From an uncultured Prevotellaceae bacterium (GTDB lineage Bacteria > Bacteroidota > Bacteroidia > Bacteroidales > Muribaculaceae), in assembly GCA_900318335.1 (NCBI GenBank), contig ONKF01000013.1, positions 1 through 64,000 on the forward strand: a stretch of DNA of 64,000 nucleotides. Reading direction: 5' to 3'. The notes beneath the pieces were generated by a model. It had not been told where the DNA came from. It did no database searches and saw only the letters and a list, made by a program, of their open reading frames with translations. The position numbers and the translations under genes are program-made. The first letter of the stretch is position 1. Each line of letters starts with the position of its first letter. Positions 33,856 to 43,259 of this stretch are shown one piece after another.

Positions 33856-36213
33856 ATGAACCAACTATTGAAAGCCATCCCGGTGTTGATGGCCATTCTG
33901 CTGCCTGCTATTGCGACAGCCCACGACATTGAAGTCGATGGCATCTACTACAAAATCAACGGCAATGAGGCTTCAGTTACCTATCGTGGGACATCCGCAG
34001 GCTCCTACGCCGATGAGTATTCAGGCGATATTGTCATTCCAGCCACAGTGACCGCTAATGGCATGACCTATCCTGTCACAGCCATTGGCGAAAGGGCATT
34101 TGCCGATTGTAGTGGCTTGACAGGCATCACAATCCCCAATTCCGTTACCAGCATCAGCTATTATGCGTTTTCGCACTGCACCAGCCTGGATAATGTCGTC
34201 ATTCCCAACTCAATCACTAAAATCAACGATCATACGTTCTATTGCTGCAGTAGCTTGACCAATGTCACTATCGGCAACTCTGTCACCATGATCGACTGGG
34301 GAGCGTTCTACCAATGCAGCAACCTCAAGAGCATTGACATCCCCAACTCAGTAACAGATATCGGCAACGATGCATTCAATGGCTGTAGCAGTTTGGCCAA
34401 CGTCACCATCGGCAACTCTGTCAAATCTATAGGTAAGTGGGCATTTGCAAAATGCTCCAGCCTTGAAAACATTACAGTGGCAGGCGGCAATGCGGTCTAT
34501 GATTCACACGACAATTGCAACGCAATCATCAAGACAGCCACCAATGAATTAACCGTCGGTTGCAACAATACTATTATCCCTGGTTCCGTCACCTCAATCG
34601 ACGACTACGCCTTTATCGGCAGCGGCTTGACCAGCATCAATATTCCCAATAGTGTCAGCAAAATCGGCTATGAGGCCTTCCATGGATGCGCCAACCTTAC
34701 CAGTGTCAACATTGGCACCAAGGTAAAGACCATCAGCGACAGGGCCTTCAGTTTTTGTCCAAACCTGACGAGCATCACAGTGGCCAGCGGGAATACGGTT
34801 CTGGATTCCCGCGACAACTGCAATGCTGTGTTCAACACATCGTCCAATACCCTAATTGCTGGCTGCAAGAACACAGTCATTCCCAGTTCCACCAGCGCCA
34901 TCGGCAATTGGGCATTTGAGGGCTGTACGGGTTTGACCGACATCACCCTCCCCACTGGAGTCATAACGCTTGGCGACTATGCCTTTTCTAATTGCGAGAA
35001 CCTGACCAACATCGAACTCCCAAACACCCTAACGGAAATCAACAGTCATGCCTTCGGCAGCTGTTCAAGTCTGGCCTGCATCATCATTCCCGCAAGTGTT
35101 AATCACATCGGTTTTGCCGCATTTCAAGGTTGCAGCAACCTGACCAGCATCAATCTCCCGGATGCTATCACTGCTATCGATGACGCCATTTTCCAATATT
35201 GCAGCAGCCTTGAGGACATTGTCATTCCCGAGACCGTCACATATATCGGTGAGGAAGCTTTCGCTAATTGCTTAGGGTTAACGGAGATTGAAATCCCCAG
35301 CGCCACCACATTCATCGGTTCAGGAGCATTCCGCGACTGCACCAATCTGACCAGCATTGTCATGAACAACACCGACGGTTACAGTCTCAGTTCTGGTGTT
35401 TTCGGTTCCGTCAGCCCGAATATGAAATTCTATAGCTACATCTCGGATCCCGCTCTGGTGAATCTGCACGAAACCGCTTTTGGCTTTGTGAATGGAGAGG
35501 GAAATTATTCCGGTCGCACACTCTATGTTCCCGGAGGTTCTCTTGACAAATATCAAACCGACAACCGATGGAGCCCATTTTTTGGCCAAATTGTGGAAAT
35601 GGGCAATTACCTCTCAATCAATGATACCACTGCACAACAGGGCAAGACAATCCGCACCCCAGTGAAAATCAAAGCCAAAGCCAGTATCAAGTCATTGCAG
35701 ACATATATCAAGTTGCCCGATGGGCTGAGAATGGTGATGGCTAATGGCACATACCTCATCGAGCCATCGGAGCACTTGGCGCTCACACACAGCATCTTCA
35801 GTCTTGAGATGGCAAATGGTGACATCTGTACGCTGTGCTATCCCATCAACGGCATGCCTTACAGTAGCGAGGTGGACGAGGTACTGTTCTACATCACCGT
35901 CAAGGTGGACGACAATGCCAGCGGCGACTACACTATCTGGCTGAATCAATCGCAATACACCACTCCAGACAATGAGGAAATCCTGATGGACAATGGTCAC
36001 GGTACAGTAACTGTAATCAACCATTCAGACTTGCCTGGCGACGTGAACGGCGACGGTGTGGTGAATGTCATTGATGTCACCACATTAATTGATATGCTGC
36101 TGGGGGATGGCACCACCTATAGCGACAGCAATGCCGATGCCAACAATGATGGCGTTATCAACATTGTCGACGTCACCGCTCTGATTGATGCCCTGTTGGG
36201 AGGAAAACAATAG
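33856..36213 (+). CDS. BspA-like leucine-rich repeat surface protein with cohesin-like and dockerin modules
   Basis: 785 residues. A signal peptide (MNQLLKAIPVLMAILLPAIATA) leads into LRR_5/BspA repeats of about 23 residues (about 70-540), each like IPNSVTSIGxxAFxxCSSLTN. Two insert-like repeats share the NCNAxxxTxxNxLxxGCxNTxIP pattern. Residues about 585-720 look like a cohesin-type domain: GKTIRTPVKIKAKASIKSLQ, IKLPDGLRMV, and VDEVLFYITVKVDDNASGDYTIWL. The C-terminus has two dockerin repeats (GDVNGDGVVNVIDVTTLID and NNDGVINIVDVTALIDALLG). BspA proteins mediate binding to host or other bacteria. There is no clear type IX C-terminal signal. Confidence 0.87.
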   Translation: MNQLLKAIPVLMAILLPAIATAHDIEVDGIYYKINGNEASVTYRGTSAGSYADEYSGDIVIPATVTANGMTYPVTAIGERAFADCSGLTGITIPNSVTSISYYAFSHCTSLDNVVIPNSITKINDHTFYCCSSLTNVTIGNSVTMIDWGAFYQCSNLKSIDIPNSVTDIGNDAFNGCSSLANVTIGNSVKSIGKWAFAKCSSLENITVAGGNAVYDSHDNCNAIIKTATNELTVGCNNTIIPGSVTSIDDYAFIGSGLTSINIPNSVSKIGYEAFHGCANLTSVNIGTKVKTISDRAFSFCPNLTSITVASGNTVLDSRDNCNAVFNTSSNTLIAGCKNTVIPSSTSAIGNWAFEGCTGLTDITLPTGVITLGDYAFSNCENLTNIELPNTLTEINSHAFGSCSSLACIIIPASVNHIGFAAFQGCSNLTSINLPDAITAIDDAIFQYCSSLEDIVIPETVTYIGEEAFANCLGLTEIEIPSATTFIGSGAFRDCTNLTSIVMNNTDGYSLSSGVFGSVSPNMKFYSYISDPALVNLHETAFGFVNGEGNYSGRTLYVPGGSLDKYQTDNRWSPFFGQIVEMGNYLSINDTTAQQGKTIRTPVKIKAKASIKSLQTYIKLPDGLRMVMANGTYLIEPSEHLALTHSIFSLEMANGDICTLCYPINGMPYSSEVDEVLFYITVKVDDNASGDYTIWLNQSQYTTPDNEEILMDNGHGTVTVINHSDLPGDVNGDGVVNVIDVTTLIDMLLGDGTTYSDSNADANNDGVINIVDVTALIDALLGGKQ

Positions 36214-36272
36214 TGACCAATACTGATCTTGCCCGATCAGCAAGGAAACCGATAACCGACTCTACTGAAAAG

Positions 36273-36312
36273 AAACGGAGTGAACAGGATAACCCATTCA
36301 CTCCGTTTTATT
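36273..36312. terminator. Bidirectional terminator between the BspA-like gene and ddl
   Basis: AAACGGAGTGAA (36273-36284) pairs with TTCACTCCGTTT (36297-36308). T-rich sequence follows on the plus strand and A-rich sequence precedes it, so it can stop transcripts from both convergent genes. Confidence 0.8.
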
Positions 36313-36337
36313 ATTTAATCAATTATTACCGCTGATG

Positions 36338-37339
36338 TCAGAACTGGTTCTCGACGATGTCGGTGAGGACGTCGGTGAGCGAGAGACCGGCCGCACGCAC
36401 TTGCTGGGGGATGAAGCTGGTGGCTGTCATACCGGGGGTGGTGTTGATCTCCAGCAGATTGATGTGGTCGGTGCCATCGGGGTTCTTGGTGATGATGAAG
36501 TCGATGCGGATAATACCGTTGCAATGCAGGATGTCATAGATGCGCGATGTCTCAGCTTGCAGGGCTGCGGTCAACTTGTCGCTGATGCGGGCAGGGGTGA
36601 TTTCCTCGACTTGGCCGTTGTACTTGGCGTCATAGTCAAAGAACTCGTTGTCGGTAACCACCTCGGTAACGGGGAAGACAACTGATTTATCCTTGGTCTT
36701 GTAGCAACCCACGGTCACCTCGGTACCATCCAAGAAACGCTCTATCATCACATTGTCGCACTGCTTGAAGGCAAACTCCATAGCCTCATCCAACTGGTCA
36801 CAGCTTTTTACCTTGGTCACGCCGAAACTGGAACCATCGGCAGTGGGTTTAACAAAGCAGGGCATACCCAGATAGTCCTTGACTTTCTCGGCTGTCCAGC
36901 CGTGAGGCACGCCGCGGCGCACCTGGATGCTGTCAGGGACCGAGCAGCCAAAAGCCTTCAGATAATTGTTCAGGGCAAACTTGTGGAACGTGAGCGCCTC
37001 GACCAGCACGTTGCAGGTCGAGTAAGGCAGGTCTATCATGTCAAAATAGCCCTGAAGCACACCGTTCTCACCAGGTGTGCCATGGATGGTGATATAAGCA
37101 TAGTCAAAACGGATTTTCTCGCCGTCTTTCATAAACGAGAAGTCGTTTTTGTCGATGACCGGCTGCTGTCCGTCAGGCAAGTTAACATGCCAGTCATTCT
37201 TCCTGATCATGACGATATAGACGTTGTAACGCTCATGGTCAAAGGCCGAGTCAATACCCTGTGCCGAACGCAGGGAAACTTCATACTCTGAGGAGTCGCC
37301 ACCACAAACGATGGCTATGGTTCTTTTGGTAGTATTCAT
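36338..37339 (-). CDS. ddl: D-alanine--D-alanine ligase
   Basis: 333 residues from ATG at 37339 (an in-frame ATG at 37354 is less likely, given the promoter at 37379-37372). MNTTKRTIAIVCGGDSSEYEVSLRSA is the N-terminal substrate-binding fold; HGTPGENGVLQGYFD, VKPTADGSSFGVTKV and INLLEINTTPGMTATSFIPQ are the ATP-grasp and D-Ala-binding motifs. It makes the dipeptide that MurF adds to UDP-MurNAc-tripeptide. It is divergent from murF across a 91-bp promoter gap, so the two consecutive cell-wall steps are coded back to back. Confidence 0.96.
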   Translation of the reverse strand: MNTTKRTIAIVCGGDSSEYEVSLRSAQGIDSAFDHERYNVYIVMIRKNDWHVNLPDGQQPVIDKNDFSFMKDGEKIRFDYAYITIHGTPGENGVLQGYFDMIDLPYSTCNVLVEALTFHKFALNNYLKAFGCSVPDSIQVRRGVPHGWTAEKVKDYLGMPCFVKPTADGSSFGVTKVKSCDQLDEAMEFAFKQCDNVMIERFLDGTEVTVGCYKTKDKSVVFPVTEVVTDNEFFDYDAKYNGQVEEITPARISDKLTAALQAETSRIYDILHCNGIIRIDFIITKNPDGTDHINLLEINTTPGMTATSFIPQQVRAAGLSLTDVLTDIVENQF

Positions 37340-37371
37340 TGTATTATCGCACACACATTAAAAATCGAGTG

Positions 37372-37409
37372 CAAAAGTACACAAAAAATCCGCTTTTTGT
37401 GTATTTTTG
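37372..37409. promoter_or_regulatory. Divergent promoters of ddl and murF
   Basis: TACTTTTG (37379-37372, minus) points to ddl and TATTTTTG (37402-37409, plus) points to murF. The predicted leaders are short, about 29 and 18 nt. The two boxes are only 22 nt apart, so the polymerase sites overlap. Confidence 0.65.
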
Positions 37410-37430
37410 CAGCAAATAAACGTATAGAAT

Positions 37431-38744
37431 ATGAACAGCAAGGAACTTTACGCAATCTATGAGCAGCATCCCGTGATCACCACCGACAGCCGCGACTGTC
37501 CCGCGGGCAGTATTTTCATTGCCCTGAAGGGTGAAACATTTGACGGAAACCAGTTTGCCAGCCAGGCACTGGAAAAGGGCTGTGCCGTCGCCATCGTCAG
37601 CGACGAGCAGGTATATAACAACTATCACGGCGAGAAGCAAATGATTCTCGTGCCCGACACCTTGCAGGCCTATAAAGACCTGGCGCGCGAACACCGCCGC
37701 CGGTTTGACATCCCCGTCATCGGCATCACCGGCACCAACGGCAAGACAACCACCAAGGAACTCGTGAACGCCGTCCTCACCGAGCGCTATGACGGAATGG
37801 CCACCGAGGGCAACTTCAATAACGATGTGGGCGTTCCCAAGACGTTGCTCCGCTTGAGCGTCATGGACGAAATCGCCGTTATCGAGATGGGCGCCAGCCA
37901 CCCAGGCGACATCAAGACGCTGGTCGAGACCGCCGAGCCCACCTGTGGCCTGATCACCAATGTGGGCAAGGCTCACCTGCAGGGCTTTGGCTCGCTCGAG
38001 GGTGTCATCCACACCAAGGGTGAACTCTATGATTTCCTGGCCACCCGCGAGGATAGTGTCATCTTTATCAACGCCGACAACGAGCACCTGATGGGCATCC
38101 TGCCCAAGAACGTCAAGGCCGAGTACTATACCCGCGATGAAAGCAAGGCCGGAGCCAGTGTTTACGGCCAGATTATCGCCTGCGACCCGTTCCTGCGGCT
38201 CAAGTGGCGACAAGGTGACGGCGAGTGGCATGAGGTGACCACACACCTTATCGGCAGCTATAACCTGGACAACGCGCTTGCAGCCGTGACTGTGGGTCTG
38301 CACTTTGACGTGTCGGCCGAGCAGATTTGCCATGCGCTGGAGAACTATGTGCCTTCCAATAACCGTTCCCAACTCACCGAAACAGAGCATAACCACCTGA
38401 TCGTGGACGCCTATAACGCTAACCCCACCTCGATGGCAGCAGCCCTGGACAACTTCAGCCTGATGGAAGTGAGCCCCAAGATGGCCATCCTGGGTGAGAT
38501 GCGTGAGCTGGGTGCCAGCAGCCGCGAAGAGCACGAGCGCATCATCGGGAAGCTGAAAGACTGCCCGTTTGACGAGATTTGGCTCGTGGGACAGGAGTTC
38601 AAGGACATTGATTGCCCATACCGCAAGTTTGATGACGTGGAACAGGTCAAAGCCGCCATCGCAGCCGACCGTCCCGAAGGCCGTTACATCCTCATCAAGG
38701 GCTCCAACGGCACCCGCCTGTTCCAATTGCCTCCCCTGCTTTAA
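37431..38744 (+). CDS. murF: UDP-N-acetylmuramoyl-tripeptide--D-alanyl-D-alanine ligase
   Basis: 437 residues with the three Mur ligase domains. The N-terminal domain has TTDSRDCPAGSIFIALKGE; the central ATP-binding loop is GITGTNGKTTTKELV, followed by NFNNDVGVPKTLLRL and VIEMGASHPGDI; the C-terminal domain has VDAYNANPTSMAAAL and ILGEMRELG. It catalyses the last cytoplasmic step before MraY. It is divergent from ddl. A GT2 gene follows after 24 nt, which may be read through. Confidence 0.96.
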   Translation: MNSKELYAIYEQHPVITTDSRDCPAGSIFIALKGETFDGNQFASQALEKGCAVAIVSDEQVYNNYHGEKQMILVPDTLQAYKDLAREHRRRFDIPVIGITGTNGKTTTKELVNAVLTERYDGMATEGNFNNDVGVPKTLLRLSVMDEIAVIEMGASHPGDIKTLVETAEPTCGLITNVGKAHLQGFGSLEGVIHTKGELYDFLATREDSVIFINADNEHLMGILPKNVKAEYYTRDESKAGASVYGQIIACDPFLRLKWRQGDGEWHEVTTHLIGSYNLDNALAAVTVGLHFDVSAEQICHALENYVPSNNRSQLTETEHNHLIVDAYNANPTSMAAALDNFSLMEVSPKMAILGEMRELGASSREEHERIIGKLKDCPFDEIWLVGQEFKDIDCPYRKFDDVEQVKAAIAADRPEGRYILIKGSNGTRLFQLPPLL

Positions 38745-38768
38745 ATCAACCATCGAACAAACCAAGCG

Positions 38769-39713
38769 ATGAAGAAAATATCCATTTTAATTCCTTGTTA
38801 TAACGAGGAGCAATCATTGCCGCTATTGTATCCAGAGTTAAAAAAACTCATGGGTTCAAACGGTGACTATGATTGGGAACTCATGTTTGTCAATGACGGC
38901 AGCAAGGATAACACCCTTGAGGAACTGAAGCGATTAAGAGCGGCAGACCCCAGGGTAAACTATATCGATCTGTCACGAAACTTCGGCAAGGAGACGGCTA
39001 TGCTTGCCGGATTTGACTATGTGACAGGAGATTGCACAGTAATCATCGACGCCGATCTGCAACACCCCCCAACATTGATTCCCGATATGATCAAGCTGTG
39101 GGAAGAGGGATATGAAGATGTCTATGCCAAGCGTAAGTCACGAGGCAAGGAGAGCTGGCTGCGTAAACGGCTGTCTCTACAGTTCTACAAGCTACTGCAG
39201 AGTTCTTCCCGATTTGACGTGCTGCAGAACGTGGGTGATTTCCGGCTCCTGGACCGCAAGTGCATCAAAGCCCTAAAGAAACTGCGCGAAAGTGAGCGGT
39301 ACACCAAGGGCATGTATTGCTGGATCGGATTCAAGAAGAAAGAGATTGAATTTGAACAAGGCGACCGTATTGCAGGAGAATCATCCTGGAATTACCACCA
39401 GCTGTTCTCGTTGGCGATTGATGGCATCACATCGTTCACCAATGTCCCGCTGCGCATATCGACCATCACGGGAATTATAGTCTCCATGCTGGCCTTCATT
39501 TACATGGTGTGGGTATTCGTCAATGCCCTCATCTGGGGTGATCCCGTGCAAGGCTACCCCACCCTGGTGACACTCATCCTGTTCCTGGGTGGAGTTCAAC
39601 TGCTGTCGTTAGGCATTATCGGCGAATACATTGGCCGCATCTATAACGAGACCAAGAACCGACCCAATTACTTCGTCCGTGATTTCAACGGCAACACCGA
39701 TATCGATCCGTAA
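38769..39713 (+). CDS. GT2 polyprenyl-phosphate glycosyltransferase (DPM1/GtrB/ArnC type)
   Basis: 314 residues. The catalytic domain has ISILIPCYNEEQSLP, MFVNDGSKDNT and the DxD-type site VIIDADLQHPP, with QNVGDFRLLDRK and RYTKGMYCWIGF typical of the GtrB/ArnC group. Two C-terminal helices follow (ISTITGIIVSMLAFIYMVW and LILFLGGVQLLSLGIIGEY). Such enzymes load a sugar onto undecaprenyl phosphate for later transfer outside the membrane. The GT87-like protein at 43256 could be one user. It lies 24 nt after murF. Confidence 0.92.
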   Translation: MKKISILIPCYNEEQSLPLLYPELKKLMGSNGDYDWELMFVNDGSKDNTLEELKRLRAADPRVNYIDLSRNFGKETAMLAGFDYVTGDCTVIIDADLQHPPTLIPDMIKLWEEGYEDVYAKRKSRGKESWLRKRLSLQFYKLLQSSSRFDVLQNVGDFRLLDRKCIKALKKLRESERYTKGMYCWIGFKKKEIEFEQGDRIAGESSWNYHQLFSLAIDGITSFTNVPLRISTITGIIVSMLAFIYMVWVFVNALIWGDPVQGYPTLVTLILFLGGVQLLSLGIIGEYIGRIYNETKNRPNYFVRDFNGNTDIDP

Positions 39714-39738
39714 TATTACTTTATAAGAATAACCAAAA

Positions 39739-41598
39739 ATGAAGAGATTATTGTTGTTGATGGCTGTGGCATTGGGAATGCTGATCGGCCATGCAGCGGT
39801 CAAGGTGGACCGCATCGAGCCCACCAACTGGTATGTGGGCATGAAGGATCCCAGTGTTCAACTCATGGTCTATGGCGAGGGCATCCGTGATGCCGAGGTG
39901 GCCATCGACTATGCCGGGGTGACCATCGACAGCCTGGTGCGCATGGATTCACCCAACTACCTGCTCATCTATCTCAACACCCGCGGTGCCCAGCCCGGGA
40001 CGATGGACATCACCTTTAAGCAGGGACGCAGCAAGAAGAAAGTGAAATACCAGCTGCTCGCCCGCGAGATGAGCGGTGACAAGCGCAAGGGCTTCACCAA
40101 TGCCGACGTTCTCTACATGCTGATGCCTGACCGCTTTGCCGACGGTAATCCCGCCAACAACCAGATTGCAGGCATGGAGGCCTACAAGAACGACAGGACG
40201 CAGCCCAGCCTGCGCCATGGCGGTGATATCGAGGGCATCAGGCAGCATCTGGATTACTTCACCCAACTTGGTGTGACCGCCTTGTGGTTCACCCCCGTAC
40301 TGGAAAACAATTCACCCGACGGTCACAATCACTCGACCTACCACGGCTATGCCACGACCAACTACTACCGTGTGGATCCACGTTTTGGCACCAACGAGGA
40401 GTACCGTCGCCTATGCGACGAGGCCCACAGCCGTGGCCTCAAGGTGGTGATGGACATGATCTTCAACCACTGCGGTGACTACCATCCCTGGCTCAAGGAT
40501 ATGCCCAACCACGACTGGTTCAACCAGCCCGACTACAAGAACAACTACCTGCAGACGAGCTACAAGCTCACCCCCGTGATGGACCCCTATGCCAGCGAAA
40601 TTGACCTCAAGGAGACCGTCGAGGGCTGGTTTGTGCGCTCGATGCCCGACTTGAACCACCACAACGTCCATGTGATGAATTACCTCATCCAGAACAGCAT
40701 CTGGTGGATTGAGACCGTGGGCATCGATGGCATCAGGATGGACACCTACCCCTATGCCTACGCCGATGCAATGGCCCGCTGGATGAAACGCCTCGACACC
40801 GAGTACCCCAACTTCAATACCGTGGGCGAGACCTGGGTCGAGAATCCAGCCTATACCGCAGCCTGGCAGAAGGGCAACAAGATGGGCAAACCCGAGAGTT
40901 ACCTCAAGACGGTGATGGACTTCTCCTTCTACGAGAAAGTTGACAGCGCGCGGCACGAGGAGACCGATGGCTGGTGGCGTGGCTACAACCGCGTGTATAA
41001 CAGCCTGTGCCTCGACTACCTCTATCCCAAGCCCGAAAACGTGATGGCCTTTATCGAAAATCACGATACCGACCGCTACCTGCACGACGGCCAAGACGTT
41101 GATGCGCTGAAACAGGCGTTAGCCCTCCTGCTCACCATCAAGCGCATCCCGCAATTATACTACGGCACCGAAGTGCTCATGAACGGCACCAAGCGAATCA
41201 CCGACGGCAACGTGCGTAAAGACTTCCCCGGCGGTTTCCCTGGTGACCAGCAGAACGCTTTTACCGCCGAGGGCCGCACCCCTGCCCAGAACGACATGTT
41301 CAACTGGCTGAGTGCCTTGCTGCACTGGCGCCAGGGCAATGAGGTCATCACCAAGGGCAAGATGGTACAATTCATCCCTTACAACGGCATCTACGTTATC
41401 GACCGCAGTTATCAGGGCCGCCATGCCGTGACCATCATCAACGGCACGACCCAGCAGCGCGAGATGAAGCTGGACCGCTACAAGGAGACCTTCGGTAATG
41501 CCAGCGTAGCCCGCGACGTTCCCACCGGCAAGTGCGTGAACCTTGCCAACGGCGTGCTCACCCTGCCCGCACGAGGTACCCTTGTCCTCGAGTTCTAA
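39739..41598 (+). CDS. susA: Periplasmic neopullulanase/alpha-amylase (SusA-like, GH13)
   Basis: 619 residues. A signal peptide (MKRLLLLMAVALGMLIGHA) is followed by an N-terminal Ig-like domain (about 22-115) and the GH13 barrel. Catalytic residues are the Asp in GIDGIRMDTYPYAY, the Glu in NTVGETWVENP and the Asp in ENHDTDRYL. The layout matches SusA of Bacteroides, which cuts imported maltooligosaccharides in the periplasm. Unlike in Bacteroides it is not beside susC; it follows the GT2 gene by 25 nt. No operator resembling the other starch genes was found upstream, so its regulation may differ. Confidence 0.9.
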   Translation: MKRLLLLMAVALGMLIGHAAVKVDRIEPTNWYVGMKDPSVQLMVYGEGIRDAEVAIDYAGVTIDSLVRMDSPNYLLIYLNTRGAQPGTMDITFKQGRSKKKVKYQLLAREMSGDKRKGFTNADVLYMLMPDRFADGNPANNQIAGMEAYKNDRTQPSLRHGGDIEGIRQHLDYFTQLGVTALWFTPVLENNSPDGHNHSTYHGYATTNYYRVDPRFGTNEEYRRLCDEAHSRGLKVVMDMIFNHCGDYHPWLKDMPNHDWFNQPDYKNNYLQTSYKLTPVMDPYASEIDLKETVEGWFVRSMPDLNHHNVHVMNYLIQNSIWWIETVGIDGIRMDTYPYAYADAMARWMKRLDTEYPNFNTVGETWVENPAYTAAWQKGNKMGKPESYLKTVMDFSFYEKVDSARHEETDGWWRGYNRVYNSLCLDYLYPKPENVMAFIENHDTDRYLHDGQDVDALKQALALLLTIKRIPQLYYGTEVLMNGTKRITDGNVRKDFPGGFPGDQQNAFTAEGRTPAQNDMFNWLSALLHWRQGNEVITKGKMVQFIPYNGIYVIDRSYQGRHAVTIINGTTQQREMKLDRYKETFGNASVARDVPTGKCVNLANGVLTLPARGTLVLEF

Positions 41599-41641
41599 AA
41601 TCAGAAATCGATATAAGGGTTCGATTTACTGAATTCACCTA

Positions 41642-41672
41642 TTGCCAATTCAAGCAAAATGACGTAATTTTG
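41642..41672 (+). promoter_or_regulatory. Promoter of the methyltransferase gene
   Basis: TTG (41642-41644) and TAATTTTG (41665-41672) are 23 nt apart, ending 27 nt before the ATG at 41699. Confidence 0.75.
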
Positions 41673-41698
41673 TGGTTTGATAACAAGATTCATCCAAG

Positions 41699-42325
41699 AT
41701 GGGCAAGATACACAGGTACTATAGACGCGGAAGGCATCCCAGAGGATTCTGGGGCAGGCGTGCGCTCATTGCCATGAACGGCAAGCGGCACAAGGCCCTG
41801 CCCGATTGGGTTTTTGACCAACTGAGCCTGCAGGATAACCTCCGCATTTTGGACATGGGATGCGGTGGTGGCGGCAACATCAAGCGCCTGCTGGAAATGT
41901 GCCCCAATGGCCATGTGACGGGACTTGACATCTCAAAACTTGCCGTCGAGATGACCACCGACACCAATTACCCGGCCGTCAAGGACGGCTTTTGCCTGGT
42001 GGTGGGAGGCAATGCTGTACAGATGCCGCTGGCCAAGGAGATTTTTGACCTGGTGACCGCCTTTGAAACCGTTTATTACTGGTCCACGCTGGAAGGAGGA
42101 TTTACCGAAGCCCATCGAGTGCTCAAACCTGGCGGCATGCTTGTCATTGCCAACGAGCTTGACGGGCTTGATCCCGATGACGAGATTCTGGCCCGGAGGG
42201 TGGGTCCCATGCGTGTATATACTCCCGATGAAATAGAATTCAGTCTTAAAGAGGCCGGTTTTACAGATATCAGCGTCAACCGTGACGAGCAGCGGCACTT
42301 CTTGTGCATCACTGCCAAGAAATAA
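41699..42325 (+). CDS. Class I SAM-dependent methyltransferase
   Basis: 208 residues. LRILDMGCGGGGNIKRLL is motif I (SAM binding), HVTGLDISKLAVEM the acidic loop, DLVTAFETVYYW motif IV, and EAHRVLKPGGMLVIANE motif VI of the Methyltransf_11 family. The substrate is unknown. A basic N-terminal region (MGKIHRYYRRGRHPRGFWGRR) precedes the fold. It has its own promoter and a strong terminator, so it is a single-gene unit. Confidence 0.88.
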   Translation: MGKIHRYYRRGRHPRGFWGRRALIAMNGKRHKALPDWVFDQLSLQDNLRILDMGCGGGGNIKRLLEMCPNGHVTGLDISKLAVEMTTDTNYPAVKDGFCLVVGGNAVQMPLAKEIFDLVTAFETVYYWSTLEGGFTEAHRVLKPGGMLVIANELDGLDPDDEILARRVGPMRVYTPDEIEFSLKEAGFTDISVNRDEQRHFLCITAKK

Positions 42326-42365
42326 GTCAGCCTCTTTATCAATTACTGTCACATCCTATCTTCTC

Positions 42366-42401
42366 ACAAAAAACTGACTCCCATTTAGAGTCAGTTTTTT
42401 T
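42366..42401 (+). terminator. Intrinsic terminator after the methyltransferase gene
   Basis: ACAAAAAACTGACTC (42366-42380) pairs with GAGTCAGTTTTTTTG (42388-42402), with a T-run inside the right arm. The hairpin lies 40 nt after the stop. Confidence 0.85.
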
Positions 42402-42423
42402 GTGCCACCTCCATATTTCTTCG

Positions 42424-42431
42424 TAATTTTG
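42424..42431 (+). promoter_or_regulatory. -7 box of the deacetylase gene
   Basis: TAATTTTG is a perfect -7 box. Transcription would begin near 42435, about 6 nt before the ATG at 42441, so the mRNA is almost leaderless. It also shows that the upstream in-frame ATG at 42402 cannot be used from this promoter. Confidence 0.6.
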
Positions 42432-42440
42432 CGCCTTGTT

Positions 42441-43259
42441 ATGAATGAAGCTAATTTGATATTATTGAGTTTTGACACCGAAGAGTTTGACCTGCCCCGG
42501 GAGCAGGGAGTGGACATCGAGTTTGAAAAAAGCATCGAGGTCTCGGCTACCGGCACCAATCTCATCCTGGATACGCTGAAGCAAAACCAGGTGAAGGCCA
42601 CCTTCTTCTGCACCGCAAACTTCGCCCAGCATGCATCCGACATCATGCAGCGCATCATCAACGAGGGGCATGAGGTCGCATGTCACGGCGTGGATCACTT
42701 CAGCCCCAAGGACAGTGACCCCAGGCAATCCAAGGAGATTATCGAACGTCTTACCCAAACCACGGTCAACGGCTACCGCCAGCCTCGCATGTTTGCCGTC
42801 GATGACGAGGAACTGGAGCGCATCGGCTACCTCTACAACTCATCCTTACATCCCGCCTTCATTCCTGGCAGATACATGCACCTGGATGTGCCACGGACAC
42901 CATTCTATAAAGGCAAGGTATTGCAGATTCCCGCATCGGTGACACCATGGCTGCGCCTACCGGTATTCTGGCTGGCCTGCCACAACTACCCGATGTGGCT
43001 CTACAAGAAGTTAATACTCTGGACCCTGCGTCACGACGGTCAGTTTGTCATCTATTTCCATCCCTGGGAATACTACCCACTGAAGGAGCATGCCGAATGG
43101 AAGATTCCTTATATCATCAAGCGCAACTCAGGAACCGATGCCGTCAAGCGTCTGGACAGCATCATCAAGACTTTCAAAAAGCACGGGGCACAATTTGCCA
43201 CGTACACTGAATTCACACAGCATTTCAACAAAACGACCCACTCATCCACAGCAAAATGA
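42441..43259 (+). CDS. Polysaccharide deacetylase (NodB/CE4 family)
   Basis: 272 residues from ATG at 42441 (an earlier in-frame ATG at 42402 lies in the terminator/promoter region). Metal-site motifs are LLSFDTEEFD (Asp) and EVACHGVDHF (two His), with VNGYRQPRMFA in place of the usual RPP. FVIYFHPWEYYP is the C-terminal motif of the DUF3473-type group found in exopolysaccharide loci. It would remove N-acetyl groups from a lipid-linked sugar or a polymer. No signal peptide is visible, so it may act in the cytoplasm. Its stop overlaps the next start (ATGA at 43256). Confidence 0.88.
   Translation: MNEANLILLSFDTEEFDLPREQGVDIEFEKSIEVSATGTNLILDTLKQNQVKATFFCTANFAQHASDIMQRIINEGHEVACHGVDHFSPKDSDPRQSKEIIERLTQTTVNGYRQPRMFAVDDEELERIGYLYNSSLHPAFIPGRYMHLDVPRTPFYKGKVLQIPASVTPWLRLPVFWLACHNYPMWLYKKLILWTLRHDGQFVIYFHPWEYYPLKEHAEWKIPYIIKRNSGTDAVKRLDSIIKTFKKHGAQFATYTEFTQHFNKTTHSSTAK

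Noticed and set aside
33856-36213. Repeated DNA in the LRR gene as a CRISPR or tandem-repeat locus
   Set aside because: The repeats are in frame, degenerate at the DNA level and encode BspA-type LRRs. There are no uniform spacers.
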